In this document: positions 53,501 to 60,505 of the stretch, one piece after another
Position numbering within the stretch: the first letter of the stretch is position 1
How the letters are laid out: every line of letters starts with the position of its first letter
Assembly (NCBI GenBank): GCA_018969295.1
Contig: JAGWYN010000027.1
Location: forward strand, 1 to 60,505
DNA: 60,505 bases
Reading direction: 5' to 3'
Source: Chloroflexota bacterium
Lineage (GTDB): Bacteria; Chloroflexota; Anaerolineae; Caldilineales; Caldilineaceae
The notes under the pieces: generated by a model
Database searches by the model: none
Seen by the model: only the letters and a program-made list of their open reading frames with translations
Told to the model about the DNA's origin: nothing
Translations under genes and position numbers: made by a program

Positions 53501-54580
53501 CCGATCGAAGATTTTCCGGCGGCGCTGGCCAACCACCCGCTGGCCGCAGAGGTGGAGAGCGTCGGGCGGGTGACCGAACAGCCGATGTACGGCAAACTGG
53601 ACGGCGCCCCCCTCCAAACAACCAGCATGGCCGGCGTCAACGGCGGCTATGTGAACGCCGCCCGCCAGGTCTATACCCTGCGCAGCCGAGCCCCTGGCTT
53701 CCCAGACGACGCTGCGGTCTGGGAGGCGCTGGCCAGCCGAGACGACGTCGTGATCGCCCGCCCGGCGCTGTTCAAAGCTGCGCCCAGCGGAGCCTTTGCC
53801 GGACGCACCGCCCGGCGCGATGACACCGAACAGCCCCCGCTGCGCCTCCTCGACGGCAGCGACGGGCACACGCTCGACACCCTCTTCCTGACCCTGGAAA
53901 CCGACGGCGCCGACGGCGTCTACCGCAGCATACGGGTCCAGGTGATCGGCGTGGTCGACGAAGAACCTAACCTGGTCTCCTCTCCCCTGATCGGCAGCGA
54001 GGCCACCCTCTCCAGGCTGCGCAGCGTTCCTGTCACCGGCGACCGAATCTATGTCAAAACAGAGCCAGGTCTGGAGGCCCGTGCAGTCGCCGGCTCGATC
54101 GAGCAGGCCTTTGTCTCCAGCGGCCTGGACGCTGTGGTGATGGCCGACCGCTACGCCCAACGGCAACGGCTGACCGGCGGTGCCTTGCAGCTGCTGCAAG
54201 GCTTTATGGCGCTCGGCCTGCTCGTCGGGATCGCCGCACTCGGCGTCATTGCAACCCGCTCGGTCTACGAACGGCGCCAGCAGATCGGAATGCTGCGTGC
54301 GCTGGGCTACCAGCAAGGAATGGTGGCGCTCAGCTTTGTGATCGAGTCCAGTTTTGTCTCGATCACCGGCCTTCTGATCGGCGCCGTCACCGGCGTCGTC
54401 CTGGGCGACAATCTGGTGCTGGCCTTTTTCCCCCAGATCAGCGCGGCCGCCGTCAGCACCCCCTGGCTGCAAATTGCGCTGGTCGTGCTGACAGCCTATC
54501 TTTTCTCGCTGATCACAACCATCACCCCCGCCTGGCAGGCGGCACGCGTCTACCCGGCAGAGGCCCTGCGCTACGAATAG
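50525..54580 (+). CDS. Large FtsX-type ABC permease
   Basis: This 1351-residue permease has AAGGAG upstream of the ATG. It has a first membrane span (about 10-32), a very long extracellular domain (about 65-620), and an FtsX core (GIFATIFSIFGIFSILAALL, MLAAERRVEIGISRAIGLQR). More spans (about 770-960), a second extracellular part and a C-terminal FtsX core (GVIATRSVYERRQQIGMLRA, ALGYQQG) follow. The size and the two FtsX cores in one chain suit a MacB/Lol-like machine working with the ATPase just upstream. The extracellular domain has no motif I can name. The last 10 bases overlap the minus-strand aminotransferase gene. Confidence 0.85.
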   Translation: MLGNVSTAAVAALVGAVSAILLYLAFLWFRNPVLMKIGLRNLTRRPGQSVLIVVGLTLSTIIVVSSLGVGDTLRFSVQKQAVSAYGRVDEIIAPPLLSMLASMANPNVDPAQLQETQKTLDNLMQGGLDSVLALVQGGLPSISSTQLQRLSSAALEEPLIDGVAGSIVFPTILRNVTTGQSEPLGFIFAVDDTYSEQFGLTSLDGTPLTMRSLQPGVGNIFVQASALFATVPTLTEQFGRLQSALPNTETVPDLTLLQALAGLGALFTAVDPAQLPDIEIDLATLDALGVDTAPLAALGIERFSLIELASLLRQTLPTAPLTETIPLPLEEGLEELPDSLTLDPAQVDLAGAAEASLNSFATDLLRAINLNTLGYELDNTLSRFGLQLRQGDLYLNRLGAERLNASTGDLVELYIGPLPVRFRVRAVVNQAGPLSALTPVVMLRLDEAQQLLFMPDKVNSMLVSNQGDEMSGMQHTAAVSRRLRVLALDDSAVATVARILAEPAVRAALAPQIAALPAGGLGAIDTEEMPPFLATLMESLLSSFNIEQIGRLDLEQLMAESDSGLDTPALRAHLARAAVRDWLLAATLPGDVSRDFANAVANLNQFEQIDALNKTTIVSAADVGGGIFATIFSIFGIFSILAALLLIVLIFVMLAAERRVEIGISRAIGLQRSQIVQTFMAEGMVYNLLAAALGVLLGLVITLAMTRFIGSLFNDLTGTLNSQAEGLFAVTFHLSWESMVIAYCTGVLITWLAMTLSAWRVTRMNVATAIRGLSDAAEAKRRSWQAHLASWLWPLAVLGLGIYLLTLPASPLSVILVAATLLLYGLTLLAGRVLEQSSLRQEPSQRAVYSFLGLGLLGIWTPPWYTLAPQWFPSRFSWDPTQAPTVFTLGGPLMIVGAILVVMYNATLLSAPLSAALGFFPSLRPVLHTAIAYPLSTRFRTGMTMVLFAMIMATVVVMSVVIHTTQSLTRLDDRQTAGFEIEVTSTLLSFFNPIEDFPAALANHPLAAEVESVGRVTEQPMYGKLDGAPLQTTSMAGVNGGYVNAARQVYTLRSRAPGFPDDAAVWEALASRDDVVIARPALFKAAPSGAFAGRTARRDDTEQPPLRLLDGSDGHTLDTLFLTLETDGADGVYRSIRVQVIGVVDEEPNLVSSPLIGSEATLSRLRSVPVTGDRIYVKTEPGLEARAVAGSIEQAFVSSGLDAVVMADRYAQRQRLTGGALQLLQGFMALGLLVGIAALGVIATRSVYERRQQIGMLRALGYQQGMVALSFVIESSFVSITGLLIGAVTGVVLGDNLVLAFFPQISAAAVSTPWLQIALVVLTAYLFSLITTITPAWQAARVYPAEALRYE

Positions 54581-55674
54581 TGCAGGGCTCCTGCCTCCAG
54601 CACCCTGCGCAGCACAGCCATTCCCTGCTTGACCAACGCCTCCTGGGCCTGGCTGCCCATGTGGCCGATCCGAAAGACCTTGCCCGCCAGCTCTCCATAG
54701 TTGCCCCCGACCGCCATCCCATGGCTGCGCAGCGCTCGGTTCAGCATGGGCCACTGCCAGCCCGCCGGCACGTAGGCGGCGGTCACGGTGGGCGCGCTGT
54801 AGGCGTCGTGCGCCGGAAACAGCCGGATCCCCAATTCCTTCAAGCTGCGCCGACACAGGGCAGCCGCTGCGGCGTGGCGCGCATAGACCTGCTCCAGCCC
54901 CTCTGCCTGCAACGCCTCCAGCGACACCGCCAGCGCAGCCAGCGCAGCCCAGTTGTGCGTGTAGGGCAGCAACCGCTGGGCCGGGCCAGCACGCCAGGGA
55001 GCCAGCGCATCGTAGCCGACATAGCCGACCTCCGCCACCGCCTGCCAGGCCCGCTCACTCACGCTGACCATCGCCAGGTCGGGCGGCAGGCTCAGGGCTT
55101 TCTGGCTGCCCAAAAGCCCCAGGTCGATCCCACAACGGTCGACCTCGACCGCCACCCCCCCCGCACTGGCCACAAAATCAACGTAAAACAGCGCATCTAC
55201 CTCGCGACAGATCGCTCCCAATTCGGCCAGCGGGTTGAGCGTGCCGCAGGGGGTCTCGCAGTGGACCGCCGTGATCAGCCGCGGACGCAGCCGTCTGGCC
55301 ACCGCCCGCACCCGCTCAGGCTCCAGAATGCTGTCGTACGGAAAGCCCACAACTTCCACCTCTGCGCCGATCTGCCGGGCCATCTCGCCGATCCCCTGCC
55401 CAAAGAGCCCGGTTGCAACCGCCAGCACCCGATCGCCCGGACGCAGCACACTCTTGAGCGCCCCCCACAAGGCCAGCATTCCCTCTCCAGTCTGGATCGT
55501 CACCTGCGCACGGCGGCTTCCCAGCAGCGCCTGCAGGTCGCCAGCACACCGCTCGTAGAGCACAAAAAACGCTTCCTCCAGGTCTGCACTGGCATAGGCA
55601 GTGCCGTAGGCGGCTCGCACCGCAGCCGGCACCTCGACCGGGCCGGGCACAAGCGGGATCGAATAGGTTGGCAT
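54571..55674 (-). CDS. Class V aminotransferase (alanine-glyoxylate type)
   Basis: This is a 367-residue PLP enzyme. It begins MPTYSIPLVPGPVEVPAAVR, with TGEGMLALWGAL for phosphate binding, FYVDFVASAGGVAVEVD for the PLP-ring Asp region, and the PLP lysine in LLGSQKALSLPP (Lys192). The family includes alanine-, serine- and phosphonoacetaldehyde-type aminotransferases acting on glyoxylate or pyruvate. The PGP start and the GSQK site favour the alanine-glyoxylate/serine-pyruvate group; the exact substrate cannot be told. It is convergent with the permease gene (10-base overlap) and divergent from the helicase gene. Confidence 0.85.
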   Translation of the reverse strand: MPTYSIPLVPGPVEVPAAVRAAYGTAYASADLEEAFFVLYERCAGDLQALLGSRRAQVTIQTGEGMLALWGALKSVLRPGDRVLAVATGLFGQGIGEMARQIGAEVEVVGFPYDSILEPERVRAVARRLRPRLITAVHCETPCGTLNPLAELGAICREVDALFYVDFVASAGGVAVEVDRCGIDLGLLGSQKALSLPPDLAMVSVSERAWQAVAEVGYVGYDALAPWRAGPAQRLLPYTHNWAALAALAVSLEALQAEGLEQVYARHAAAAALCRRSLKELGIRLFPAHDAYSAPTVTAAYVPAGWQWPMLNRALRSHGMAVGGNYGELAGKVFRIGHMGSQAQEALVKQGMAVLRRVLEAGALHYS

Positions 55675-55752
55675 CTTGGCATTCCCTCTGATTCAAAGTA
55701 CCATTCAACATGTAAACACTCTGATCTTACTACAAAGAAGCTGTCTGGCACC

Positions 55753-57855
55753 ATGAACAGAGCCACCACAGAGCACCGCCGGCCCAAACACTTCCTCTCC
55801 GGCCCCTTCGGCGCCGGCAAAACCACGGCAGCTGTCGCCCACCTGCGCCAGCTGCTGCAGCAGGAACGCGTGCGCGGGGACGACATCCTGGTGCTGCTGC
55901 CGCAGCGCTCGCTGGCAGCCCCCTACCATGCAGCGCTGTACACCGACGGCATCGGGGTGCCCCCCGGCGCTGCCGTGCGCGTCACCACGTTTGCCAGCCT
56001 GGCTCAACAGGCCGTCGAGCTCTACTGGCCGCTGCTCGCCCACAGCGCCGGTTTCGCCGACAGCACGCGCGAACCCACGTTTCTGACCCTGGAAACCAGC
56101 CAATATCAGATGGCGCCGCTGGTCGACGCCGCCATCGCCCAGGGCGCCTTTGAAGGAGTCAAAGTCGAAAAGGCCCGCATCGTCAGCCAGGTTCTGGACA
56201 ACCTCAACAAGGCGGCGCTCCATGGCCTCACCATTGACCAGGCCTACGACCGGCTGACCCTGGCTGTGCCGAGCGGCGACCAACGGCCAGCCCGCCTCAA
56301 CGCCCTCGACGCCGCCCGCCAGCTCTCCCACGCGTTCCGCCAACACTGTCTCCAGCAGACCCTGCTCGACTTCAGCCTGCAAATTCTGGTCTTCAACGAA
56401 CAGCTGCTCACCCACCCGTGGAGCCGTACCCATCTCCTGCGCACCCACCGACACCTGATCTACGACAACGCCGAAGAAGATACCTACAGCGCACACCGGC
56501 TGGTCAGCCTCTGGCTGCCCCAGTTGGAGAGTGCGTGGATTCTCGCCGACACCGACGCTGGCTACCGCACCTTTCTGGGCGCCGACACCGACGGCGTCGA
56601 AACGCTGCGTCTGCTGTGTGACAGTGCCGAAGAATGGACAACGACCTACGTCATGTCCCCGGCGATGGCCCGTATCGAACAACAGATCGACGGTATTTTT
56701 GACAGCCGCCGCCGAACCCCCATCTCCCCAGACGACACCCGTCCCCAGCCGCTGGTGGTACCCGCCCAGGGGCTGCGCTTCTACCCGCAGATGGTGCAGT
56801 GGGCAGCCACCCAGATCGACCGTCTGGTCAACCAGGAGGGCGTGGCTGCTGAAGAGATTGCCGTGCTGGCTCCCATCGTCAGCGACGCGCTGCGCTTCAG
56901 CCTGCAGACTGCCCTCGAACGCTGCAACGTGCCGCTGTCCACCCACCGCCCCAGCCGCGCGCTGCAAGACGAACCCGCCGCGCGCACGCTGCTCACGCTG
57001 GCCCGGCTGGCCCACCCGCTGTGGGGCATGCCGCCCAACCCAGCCGACGTCACCCTGGCACTTGCCAGCGCCCTCGCCGGGCTGGACCCCGTGCGCGCCA
57101 GCCTGCTCTCGACCCACGTCTATCCCCCACGCCGCACCGACAACGCACTGGCCGACTTCGCCGCGCTGCCCGAGACCGTCCGCCAGCGAGTCACCTACAC
57201 GCTCGGCGAACAGTACACCCAGCTGCACCGCTGGATATACGCCTATCGCGCCAGCAGCGAAATCACCCCGATCGACCAGTTTTTCGCCCGACTCTTCGGC
57301 GAAGTGCTCAGCCAGCCCGGGTTTGGCTTTCACACCGACCGCACTGCCGCCGGCGTCGCCAGCCAGCTCGTCGAGTCTGCACGCAAATTTCGCTGGACCC
57401 AGGAGAGCAGCCAGCAGGCAGAAGCAGCGCACACCTTCAACCGCGACTATGTCGGGCTTGCCCAGAGCGGAGCCCTGGGGGCCCTCTACTTGCCCGGCTG
57501 GAAAACCCCCGCAGCAGCCGTCTTCCTGGCACCTGCCTACACCTTCCTGCTGCGCAACCGTGCGGTCGACGTACAGATCTGGCTCGACATCGGCGCCACC
57601 AGCTGGTGGGAACGGCTCTACCAGCCACTGACCCACCCCTACGTCCTGTCACCCCGCTGGCCCGCCGAAAGAGCCTGGGTCGAACGCGACGAGTATACCA
57701 GCCGCCAGGAGAGCCTGCGGCGGCTGCTGCTGGGCCTCCTGCGCCGCACCCGCCGCCAGGTCTACCTCGCCACCAGCGACTTCAGCGAAAGTGGCTTCGA
57801 ACAACAGGGCCCGCTGCTCACAATTGCCAACCAACTGCTCGCCGCCAACCGCTGA
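55753..57855 (+). CDS. UvrD/AddB-like helicase family protein
   Basis: This is a 700-residue protein with a P-loop FLSGPFGAGKTTAAV (17-25 core) at the N-terminus, a QRSLA region, and YDNAEEDTYSAHRLV where the DExx(Q/D) box of UvrD-type helicases is expected; the box reads DNAEED. WILADTDAGYRTFLGAD matches the motif III strand after it. A large middle region (LAPIVSDALRFSLQTAL, RPSRALQDEPAARTLL) looks like motif IV and V surroundings. The length is that of the helicase part of AddB-like or PcrA-like proteins. A nuclease domain is not seen. No recombination partner is nearby. The start at 55753 follows the last stop-free ATG with a weak site. Confidence 0.65.
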   Translation: MNRATTEHRRPKHFLSGPFGAGKTTAAVAHLRQLLQQERVRGDDILVLLPQRSLAAPYHAALYTDGIGVPPGAAVRVTTFASLAQQAVELYWPLLAHSAGFADSTREPTFLTLETSQYQMAPLVDAAIAQGAFEGVKVEKARIVSQVLDNLNKAALHGLTIDQAYDRLTLAVPSGDQRPARLNALDAARQLSHAFRQHCLQQTLLDFSLQILVFNEQLLTHPWSRTHLLRTHRHLIYDNAEEDTYSAHRLVSLWLPQLESAWILADTDAGYRTFLGADTDGVETLRLLCDSAEEWTTTYVMSPAMARIEQQIDGIFDSRRRTPISPDDTRPQPLVVPAQGLRFYPQMVQWAATQIDRLVNQEGVAAEEIAVLAPIVSDALRFSLQTALERCNVPLSTHRPSRALQDEPAARTLLTLARLAHPLWGMPPNPADVTLALASALAGLDPVRASLLSTHVYPPRRTDNALADFAALPETVRQRVTYTLGEQYTQLHRWIYAYRASSEITPIDQFFARLFGEVLSQPGFGFHTDRTAAGVASQLVESARKFRWTQESSQQAEAAHTFNRDYVGLAQSGALGALYLPGWKTPAAAVFLAPAYTFLLRNRAVDVQIWLDIGATSWWERLYQPLTHPYVLSPRWPAERAWVERDEYTSRQESLRRLLLGLLRRTRRQVYLATSDFSESGFEQQGPLLTIANQLLAANR

Positions 57856-57973
57856 GCCGCTTTGTGCGCCATCTGGGAGCTCCGCTCCGTCCTCGATTGC
57901 TTGCTGATACACTTTTTCCCCGCAGCTTGCCGTCGGCTCGTCCCTCCCGGCCAACTTTGCCGTTCTTCCAAGT

Positions 57974-58002
57974 TTGCTTCACATGTTGCCCTGTAATACA
58001 AT
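57974..58002 (+). promoter_or_regulatory. Promoter of arsR
   Basis: TTGCTT (57974-57979) and TACAAT (57997-58002) are exactly 17 bases apart, and an ArsR-type operator begins two bases after the -10 box. Confidence 0.65.
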
Positions 58003-58003
58003 A

Positions 58004-58021
58004 TATGCAGAATTCTGCATA
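58004..58021. promoter_or_regulatory. ArsR-type operator in front of arsR
   Basis: TATGCAGAATTCTGCATA is a perfect 18-bp palindrome with half-sites ATGCA and TGCAT 6 bases apart. It lies directly after the -10 box, where a bound repressor would block transcription. A site of the same form precedes acr3. Confidence 0.75.
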
Positions 58022-58041
58022 CCTATAGACTTGAGCAAAGG

Positions 58042-58428
58042 ATGACCATGCCAGATTCCGCCAGACAAAAACCCTACAGCGAAATAAGCGCACGGCTCAA
58101 ACTGCTGGCGCACCCAGAACGGCTCCAGATTCTGGACACCGTGCGCCGCAGTTCACAGTGTGTCTGCCACCTGGAAGTGCTGCTCGACAAACCACAGCCC
58201 TATGTCTCACAGCAGCTGCGGGTCTTGCGTGAGGGGGGGCTCATCTGCGACGAAAAAGATGGGCTGAACACCTACTACTGCGTCTGCGATCTGGGCGTCC
58301 GCGCCTGGCTGGACACCATCCTGGGCCCGGTGCCAGCAGAACGGAGCCGCCCTCTGGCCGGCTGCAGCTGCCCCAAATGCACTGCCCAGGAACTACCGAT
58401 CGAGTGGGTCCTGGCTGCTTCTTTTTAG
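58042..58428 (+). CDS. arsR: ArsR-family arsenic-responsive repressor
   Basis: This is a 128-residue winged-helix repressor. Recognition helix region PQPYVSQQLRVLREGGLI (about 51-68) is the usual ArsR DNA-binding part. The metal site is SSQCVCHLEVLL with Cys40 and Cys42, the classic ELCVC-type pair of the alpha-3 helix; a third ligand may come from Cys80 or Cys82. A C-terminal CSCPKC (108-113) adds a second possible thiol site. It releases DNA on binding As(III). It is preceded by its own operator and followed by acr3 and arsC, and T-runs after the stop may partly end transcription. Confidence 0.9.
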   Translation: MTMPDSARQKPYSEISARLKLLAHPERLQILDTVRRSSQCVCHLEVLLDKPQPYVSQQLRVLREGGLICDEKDGLNTYYCVCDLGVRAWLDTILGPVPAERSRPLAGCSCPKCTAQELPIEWVLAASF

Positions 58429-58444
58429 TTTTTTTGTCGGACTA

Positions 58445-58462
58445 CATGCAAAAAAATGCATG
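58445..58462. promoter_or_regulatory. ArsR-type operator in front of acr3
   Basis: CATGCA (58445-58450) and TGCATG (58457-58462) form an inverted repeat with a 6-base A-rich spacer. The half-sites match those of the operator at 58004-58021 (ATGCA-N6-TGCAT), so arsR is expected to control both units. TTGACA at 58471 has no matching -10 box, so the promoter here is unclear. Confidence 0.65.
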
Positions 58463-58507
58463 CAAAACAATTGACAAGCGGTCTAATCTAGGAGGAACAT
58501 CCTTCAT

Positions 58508-59575
58508 ATGTCCAACACTCAGCCTGCCGGGATCAGCTTCTTCGAACGAAATCTGACGCTTTGGGTCGTGCTCTGCATGGCGGCCGGAATCCTGATCGGG
58601 CGCTTCCTGCCCACCATCCCCACCTTCCTCAGCCAGCTTGAATATGCCCAGGTGTCGATCCCCATTGCCGTCCTGATCTGGCTGATGATCTACCCGATGA
58701 TGATGAAGGTTGATTTTGCCAGCATCCGGCATGTCACCACCGAGCCCGGAGGGCTGTATGTGACATGGGTGGTGAACTGGCTGGTCAAGCCTTTCACAAT
58801 GTTTGCCATCGCCTATTTCTTTTTCTTTGTGGTCTTTCGCCTGCTGCTGCCCGCCGATCTGGCCCGAGAATACCTGGCAGGGGCGATTTTGTTGGGGGCG
58901 GCGCCCTGCACCGCGATGGTCTTTGTGTGGAGCCACCTGACGCGCGGCAACCCAGCCTACACGGTGGTGCAGGTTGCCACCAACGACCTGCTCATTCTGG
59001 TGGCCTTCACGCCGATTGTCGCTTTGTTGCTGGGGGTGGGCGGCATCACAATCCCATGGGAGACGCTGTTGGCGTCGGTCGTCCTGTTCGTCGTGATCCC
59101 GCTGGCAGGCGGGATTGTCACCCGCAGCCTGGTGATCCAGCAGAGAGGAGAGGCCTACTTTGCCGAGACTTTTCTCCCCAGCTTCAACCACTTCACCGTG
59201 GCAGGGCTTCTGCTGACCTTGGTGCTGATTTTTTCGCTGCAAGGAGAGGTGATTCTCGCCAACCCGCTGCACATCGTGTTGATTGCCGTCCCGCTGGTCT
59301 TGCAGACAGTGCTGATTTTTTTCGTGGCGTATCTGGCCGGCCGACGTCTCTGCCTGCGCCACAGCATTGCAGCCCCAGGGGCCATGATCGGCGCGTCCAA
59401 TTTTTTTGAACTGTCGGTGGCTGTAGCCATCACCTTGTTTGGAGCAGCGTCGCCAGTGGTGCTGGCCACCATCGTGGGCGTTTTGGTCGAAGTGCCGGTG
59501 ATGTTGGCGTTGGTGAAGTTTGCCAACCGCACGCGCCACTGGTTCCCGGCAGAGTCGGCGCCTCCCAGGCCGTGA
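58508..59575 (+). CDS. acr3: Arsenite efflux permease Acr3
   Basis: This is a 355-residue membrane protein with AGGAGG upstream of the ATG. Ten spans are expected, starting LTLWVVLCMAAGILIGRFLP. Conserved blocks are VSIPIAVLIWLMIYPMMMKV, GAAPCTAMVFVWSHL with the arsenite-binding Cys134, and VLATIVGVLVEVPVMLALV. Acr3 exports As(III) using the proton motive force. It lies between arsR and arsC and has its own ArsR operator. Its third codon positions carry more G and T than the neighbouring C-rich genes, which hints at transfer. Confidence 0.93.
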   Translation: MSNTQPAGISFFERNLTLWVVLCMAAGILIGRFLPTIPTFLSQLEYAQVSIPIAVLIWLMIYPMMMKVDFASIRHVTTEPGGLYVTWVVNWLVKPFTMFAIAYFFFFVVFRLLLPADLAREYLAGAILLGAAPCTAMVFVWSHLTRGNPAYTVVQVATNDLLILVAFTPIVALLLGVGGITIPWETLLASVVLFVVIPLAGGIVTRSLVIQQRGEAYFAETFLPSFNHFTVAGLLLTLVLIFSLQGEVILANPLHIVLIAVPLVLQTVLIFFVAYLAGRRLCLRHSIAAPGAMIGASNFFELSVAVAITLFGAASPVVLATIVGVLVEVPVMLALVKFANRTRHWFPAESAPPRP

Positions 59576-59645
59576 CGTTCTTTAGACAACAGACGTACCA
59601 GACAGATCCGAGAAAGATCAAACCCTTGAAGAGGAGAAAAATCCC

Positions 59646-60104
59646 ATGCACAAAATTAAAGTATTGTTTGTCTGCATCCACAACAGTGCCCGCAGCCAGA
59701 TGGCCGAAGCCTGGCTGAACCACCTGTACGGAGAGCACTTTGCCGCTTCCAGCGCAGGTCTGGAGCCAGGGACGTTGAATCCATTTGCCGTGCGCGCCAT
59801 GCAGGAAGTTGGAATCGACCTCTCTGCAGCACAGACGAAAAGCGTCTTCGACCTTTATCGTTCGGGCCAGATTTTCAGCTACGTCGTCACCGTGTGCGAC
59901 CAGGAAGCTGCAGAACGCTGTCCAATTTTCCCTGGGGTGACCCAGCGTCTGCACTGGAGCTTCCCCGACCCCGCAGCCGCGACTGGCGGCGACGCAGAAA
60001 AGCTGGAGCAGACACGCGCAGTCCGAGACGCCATTCGCACACAAATCGACGCGTGGGCCGCCGCCGTTCAGCAGGAGAAGCTCCTCGCCGGGAGCACGCT
60101 GTAA
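59646..60104 (+). CDS. arsC: Thioredoxin-coupled arsenate reductase ArsC
   Basis: This is a 152-residue member of the low-molecular-weight tyrosine-phosphatase family with GAGGAG upstream. The P-loop FVCIHNSARSQMAEAW gives Cys10-x5-Arg16. The second and third redox cysteines are Cys84 and Cys92 in VTVCDQEAAERCPIFPG, as in the thioredoxin-dependent ArsC with its three-cysteine relay. It reduces arsenate to arsenite, which Acr3 then exports. The length is a little above the usual 130 to 140 residues because of the C-terminal tail. Confidence 0.92.
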   Translation: MHKIKVLFVCIHNSARSQMAEAWLNHLYGEHFAASSAGLEPGTLNPFAVRAMQEVGIDLSAAQTKSVFDLYRSGQIFSYVVTVCDQEAAERCPIFPGVTQRLHWSFPDPAAATGGDAEKLEQTRAVRDAIRTQIDAWAAAVQQEKLLAGSTL

Positions 60105-60179
60105 GATCCTTCCTTTCCGATGGGCACCGGCGCGCCTCTTGCGGTTTTTGAGAAGTCCCGGGGGATAGAACTAACTTAA

Positions 60180-60215
60180 CAGCAGTTCTCAATTTGAATG
60201 GATTGAGAACTGCTG
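60180..60215. repeat. 14-bp inverted repeat after arsC
   Basis: CAGCAGTTCTCAAT (60180-60193) and ATTGAGAACTGCTG (60202-60215) pair perfectly across an 8-base loop, 75 bases after the arsC stop. It may end the ars transcript, though no T-run follows. The rest of 60105-60352 shows no gene. Confidence 0.65.
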
Positions 60216-60352
60216 CTTGTAGTGGGAAGCGCTGACTGCTGTGCTTCAGGCTTGACGAGACACTGGACACGCCAAGCACCCAAGACACGACACGCTCTTT
60301 TGGAGCCCCGACCGTAAGGGAGGGGGGAACCCCCAGACACGACAAGCTCCCT

Positions 60353-60505
60353 TCACTTTAGTCTGGATTTCGCACGTTGAAAATCGAATAGAAGGGATAA
60401 AATTTGCGTCAGGGTCTGGCCGACCCGGCGCGCGAACGGTCCGATCCAGTGGATTGGGTAAAGCAGTGATACGCTGGCGTCCTCTTGATGCATCACCCGC
60501 CCATA
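60353..60505 (-). CDS. 3' end of an unidentified minus-strand reading frame (partial)
   Basis: A frame open from the window edge to TGA (60355-60353) encodes 50 residues that contain SVSLLYPIHWIGPFARRVGQ and TQILSLLFDFQRAKSRLK. The composition looks like real protein with an amphipathic basic end, and the frame continues beyond the window. I do not recognise it. It could also be a chance open frame. Confidence 0.3.
   Translation of the reverse strand, partial: YGRVMHQEDASVSLLYPIHWIGPFARRVGQTLTQILSLLFDFQRAKSRLK

Noticed and set aside
51161..54856. A very long open frame on the minus strand across the permease gene
   Set aside because: It mirrors codon positions of the strongly biased FtsX permease on the plus strand, its translation is Gly/Gln/Asp/His-rich without known motifs, and it has no ribosome site.
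58471..58476. TTGACA as the -35 box of acr3
   Set aside because: No -10-like sequence lies 15 to 19 bases downstream; the ribosome site is there instead.

Overview
The window is 60.5 kb of GC-rich DNA with dense genes, and it looks like chromosome from a member of the Chloroflexota (Anaerolineae/Caldilineae-like). That placement is an inference. It rests on the secreted proteins: N-terminal domains resembling AFSYQGRLLQ, short GGxFxLxG-type secreted repeats, and C-termini ending in an LFLP/LYLP motif, all of which I associate with that phylum. The many bacterial ion-channel and P-type ATPase genes fit but do not prove it. Many promoters look like TG-extended -10 boxes (TGnTAyaAT).

Layout. 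1-0.85 kb is a scar: the right end of an ISAs1-family insertion sequence that has cut a trypsin-like peptidase gene, followed by a frameshifted C-terminal remnant of a BREX BrxL-like Lon-related protein. 1.1-6.7 kb holds three exported proteins (a reprolysin-like metalloprotease, a beta-propeller protein and a small secreted protein), then tRNA-Arg(UCG). 6.9-13 kb has mazG, an exported SH3/lectin-like protein, hisC and an astacin-like metalloprotease. 13.2-16.8 kb has a remnant of an L-fucose-isomerase-like gene directly upstream of a large exported glycosidase/beta-propeller fusion. 16.8-19.8 kb has an AAA ATPase, a band-7-like membrane protein and an ABC solute-binding lipoprotein.

20.1-27.6 kb is a peptide export locus: a P-type-ATPase-like protein that has lost its catalytic motif, a short HlyD-like protein, a C39-peptidase ABC exporter, a 66-residue candidate precursor peptide with its own promoter, and a second ABC exporter. 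This matches the two-ABC-plus-HlyD layout of NHLM-type systems, but no peptide-modifying enzyme is visible.

27.7-38.9 kb is the most unusual part: one co-directional run encoding an unknown membrane protein, an SPFH protein, a Cache-like/HAMP sensor with a degenerate cyclase domain, an MscS channel with a cyclic-nucleotide-binding domain, a PstS-like binding protein, a Cys-loop-type pentameric channel subunit, a second such subunit fused to pentapeptide repeats, and a pentapeptide-repeat lipoprotein. Facing it are two TrkA-type K+ regulators and a P2-type cation ATPase. I read the region as a membrane signalling and ion-homeostasis island.

43.4-49.6 kb has a tandem DinB-like protein, a second catalytically empty P-type-ATPase-like protein, and convergent with it an operon of an active-looking P-type ATPase and a PEP-utilising-enzyme-like protein. 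49.8-54.6 kb is a MacB-type ABC ATPase/FtsX-permease pair. 54.6-57.9 kb has a class V aminotransferase and a UvrD-like helicase protein. 58-60.1 kb is an arsenic resistance cluster (arsR, acr3, arsC) with two matching ATGCA-N6-TGCAT operators. The last 150 bases hold the 3' end of an unidentified minus-strand reading frame.
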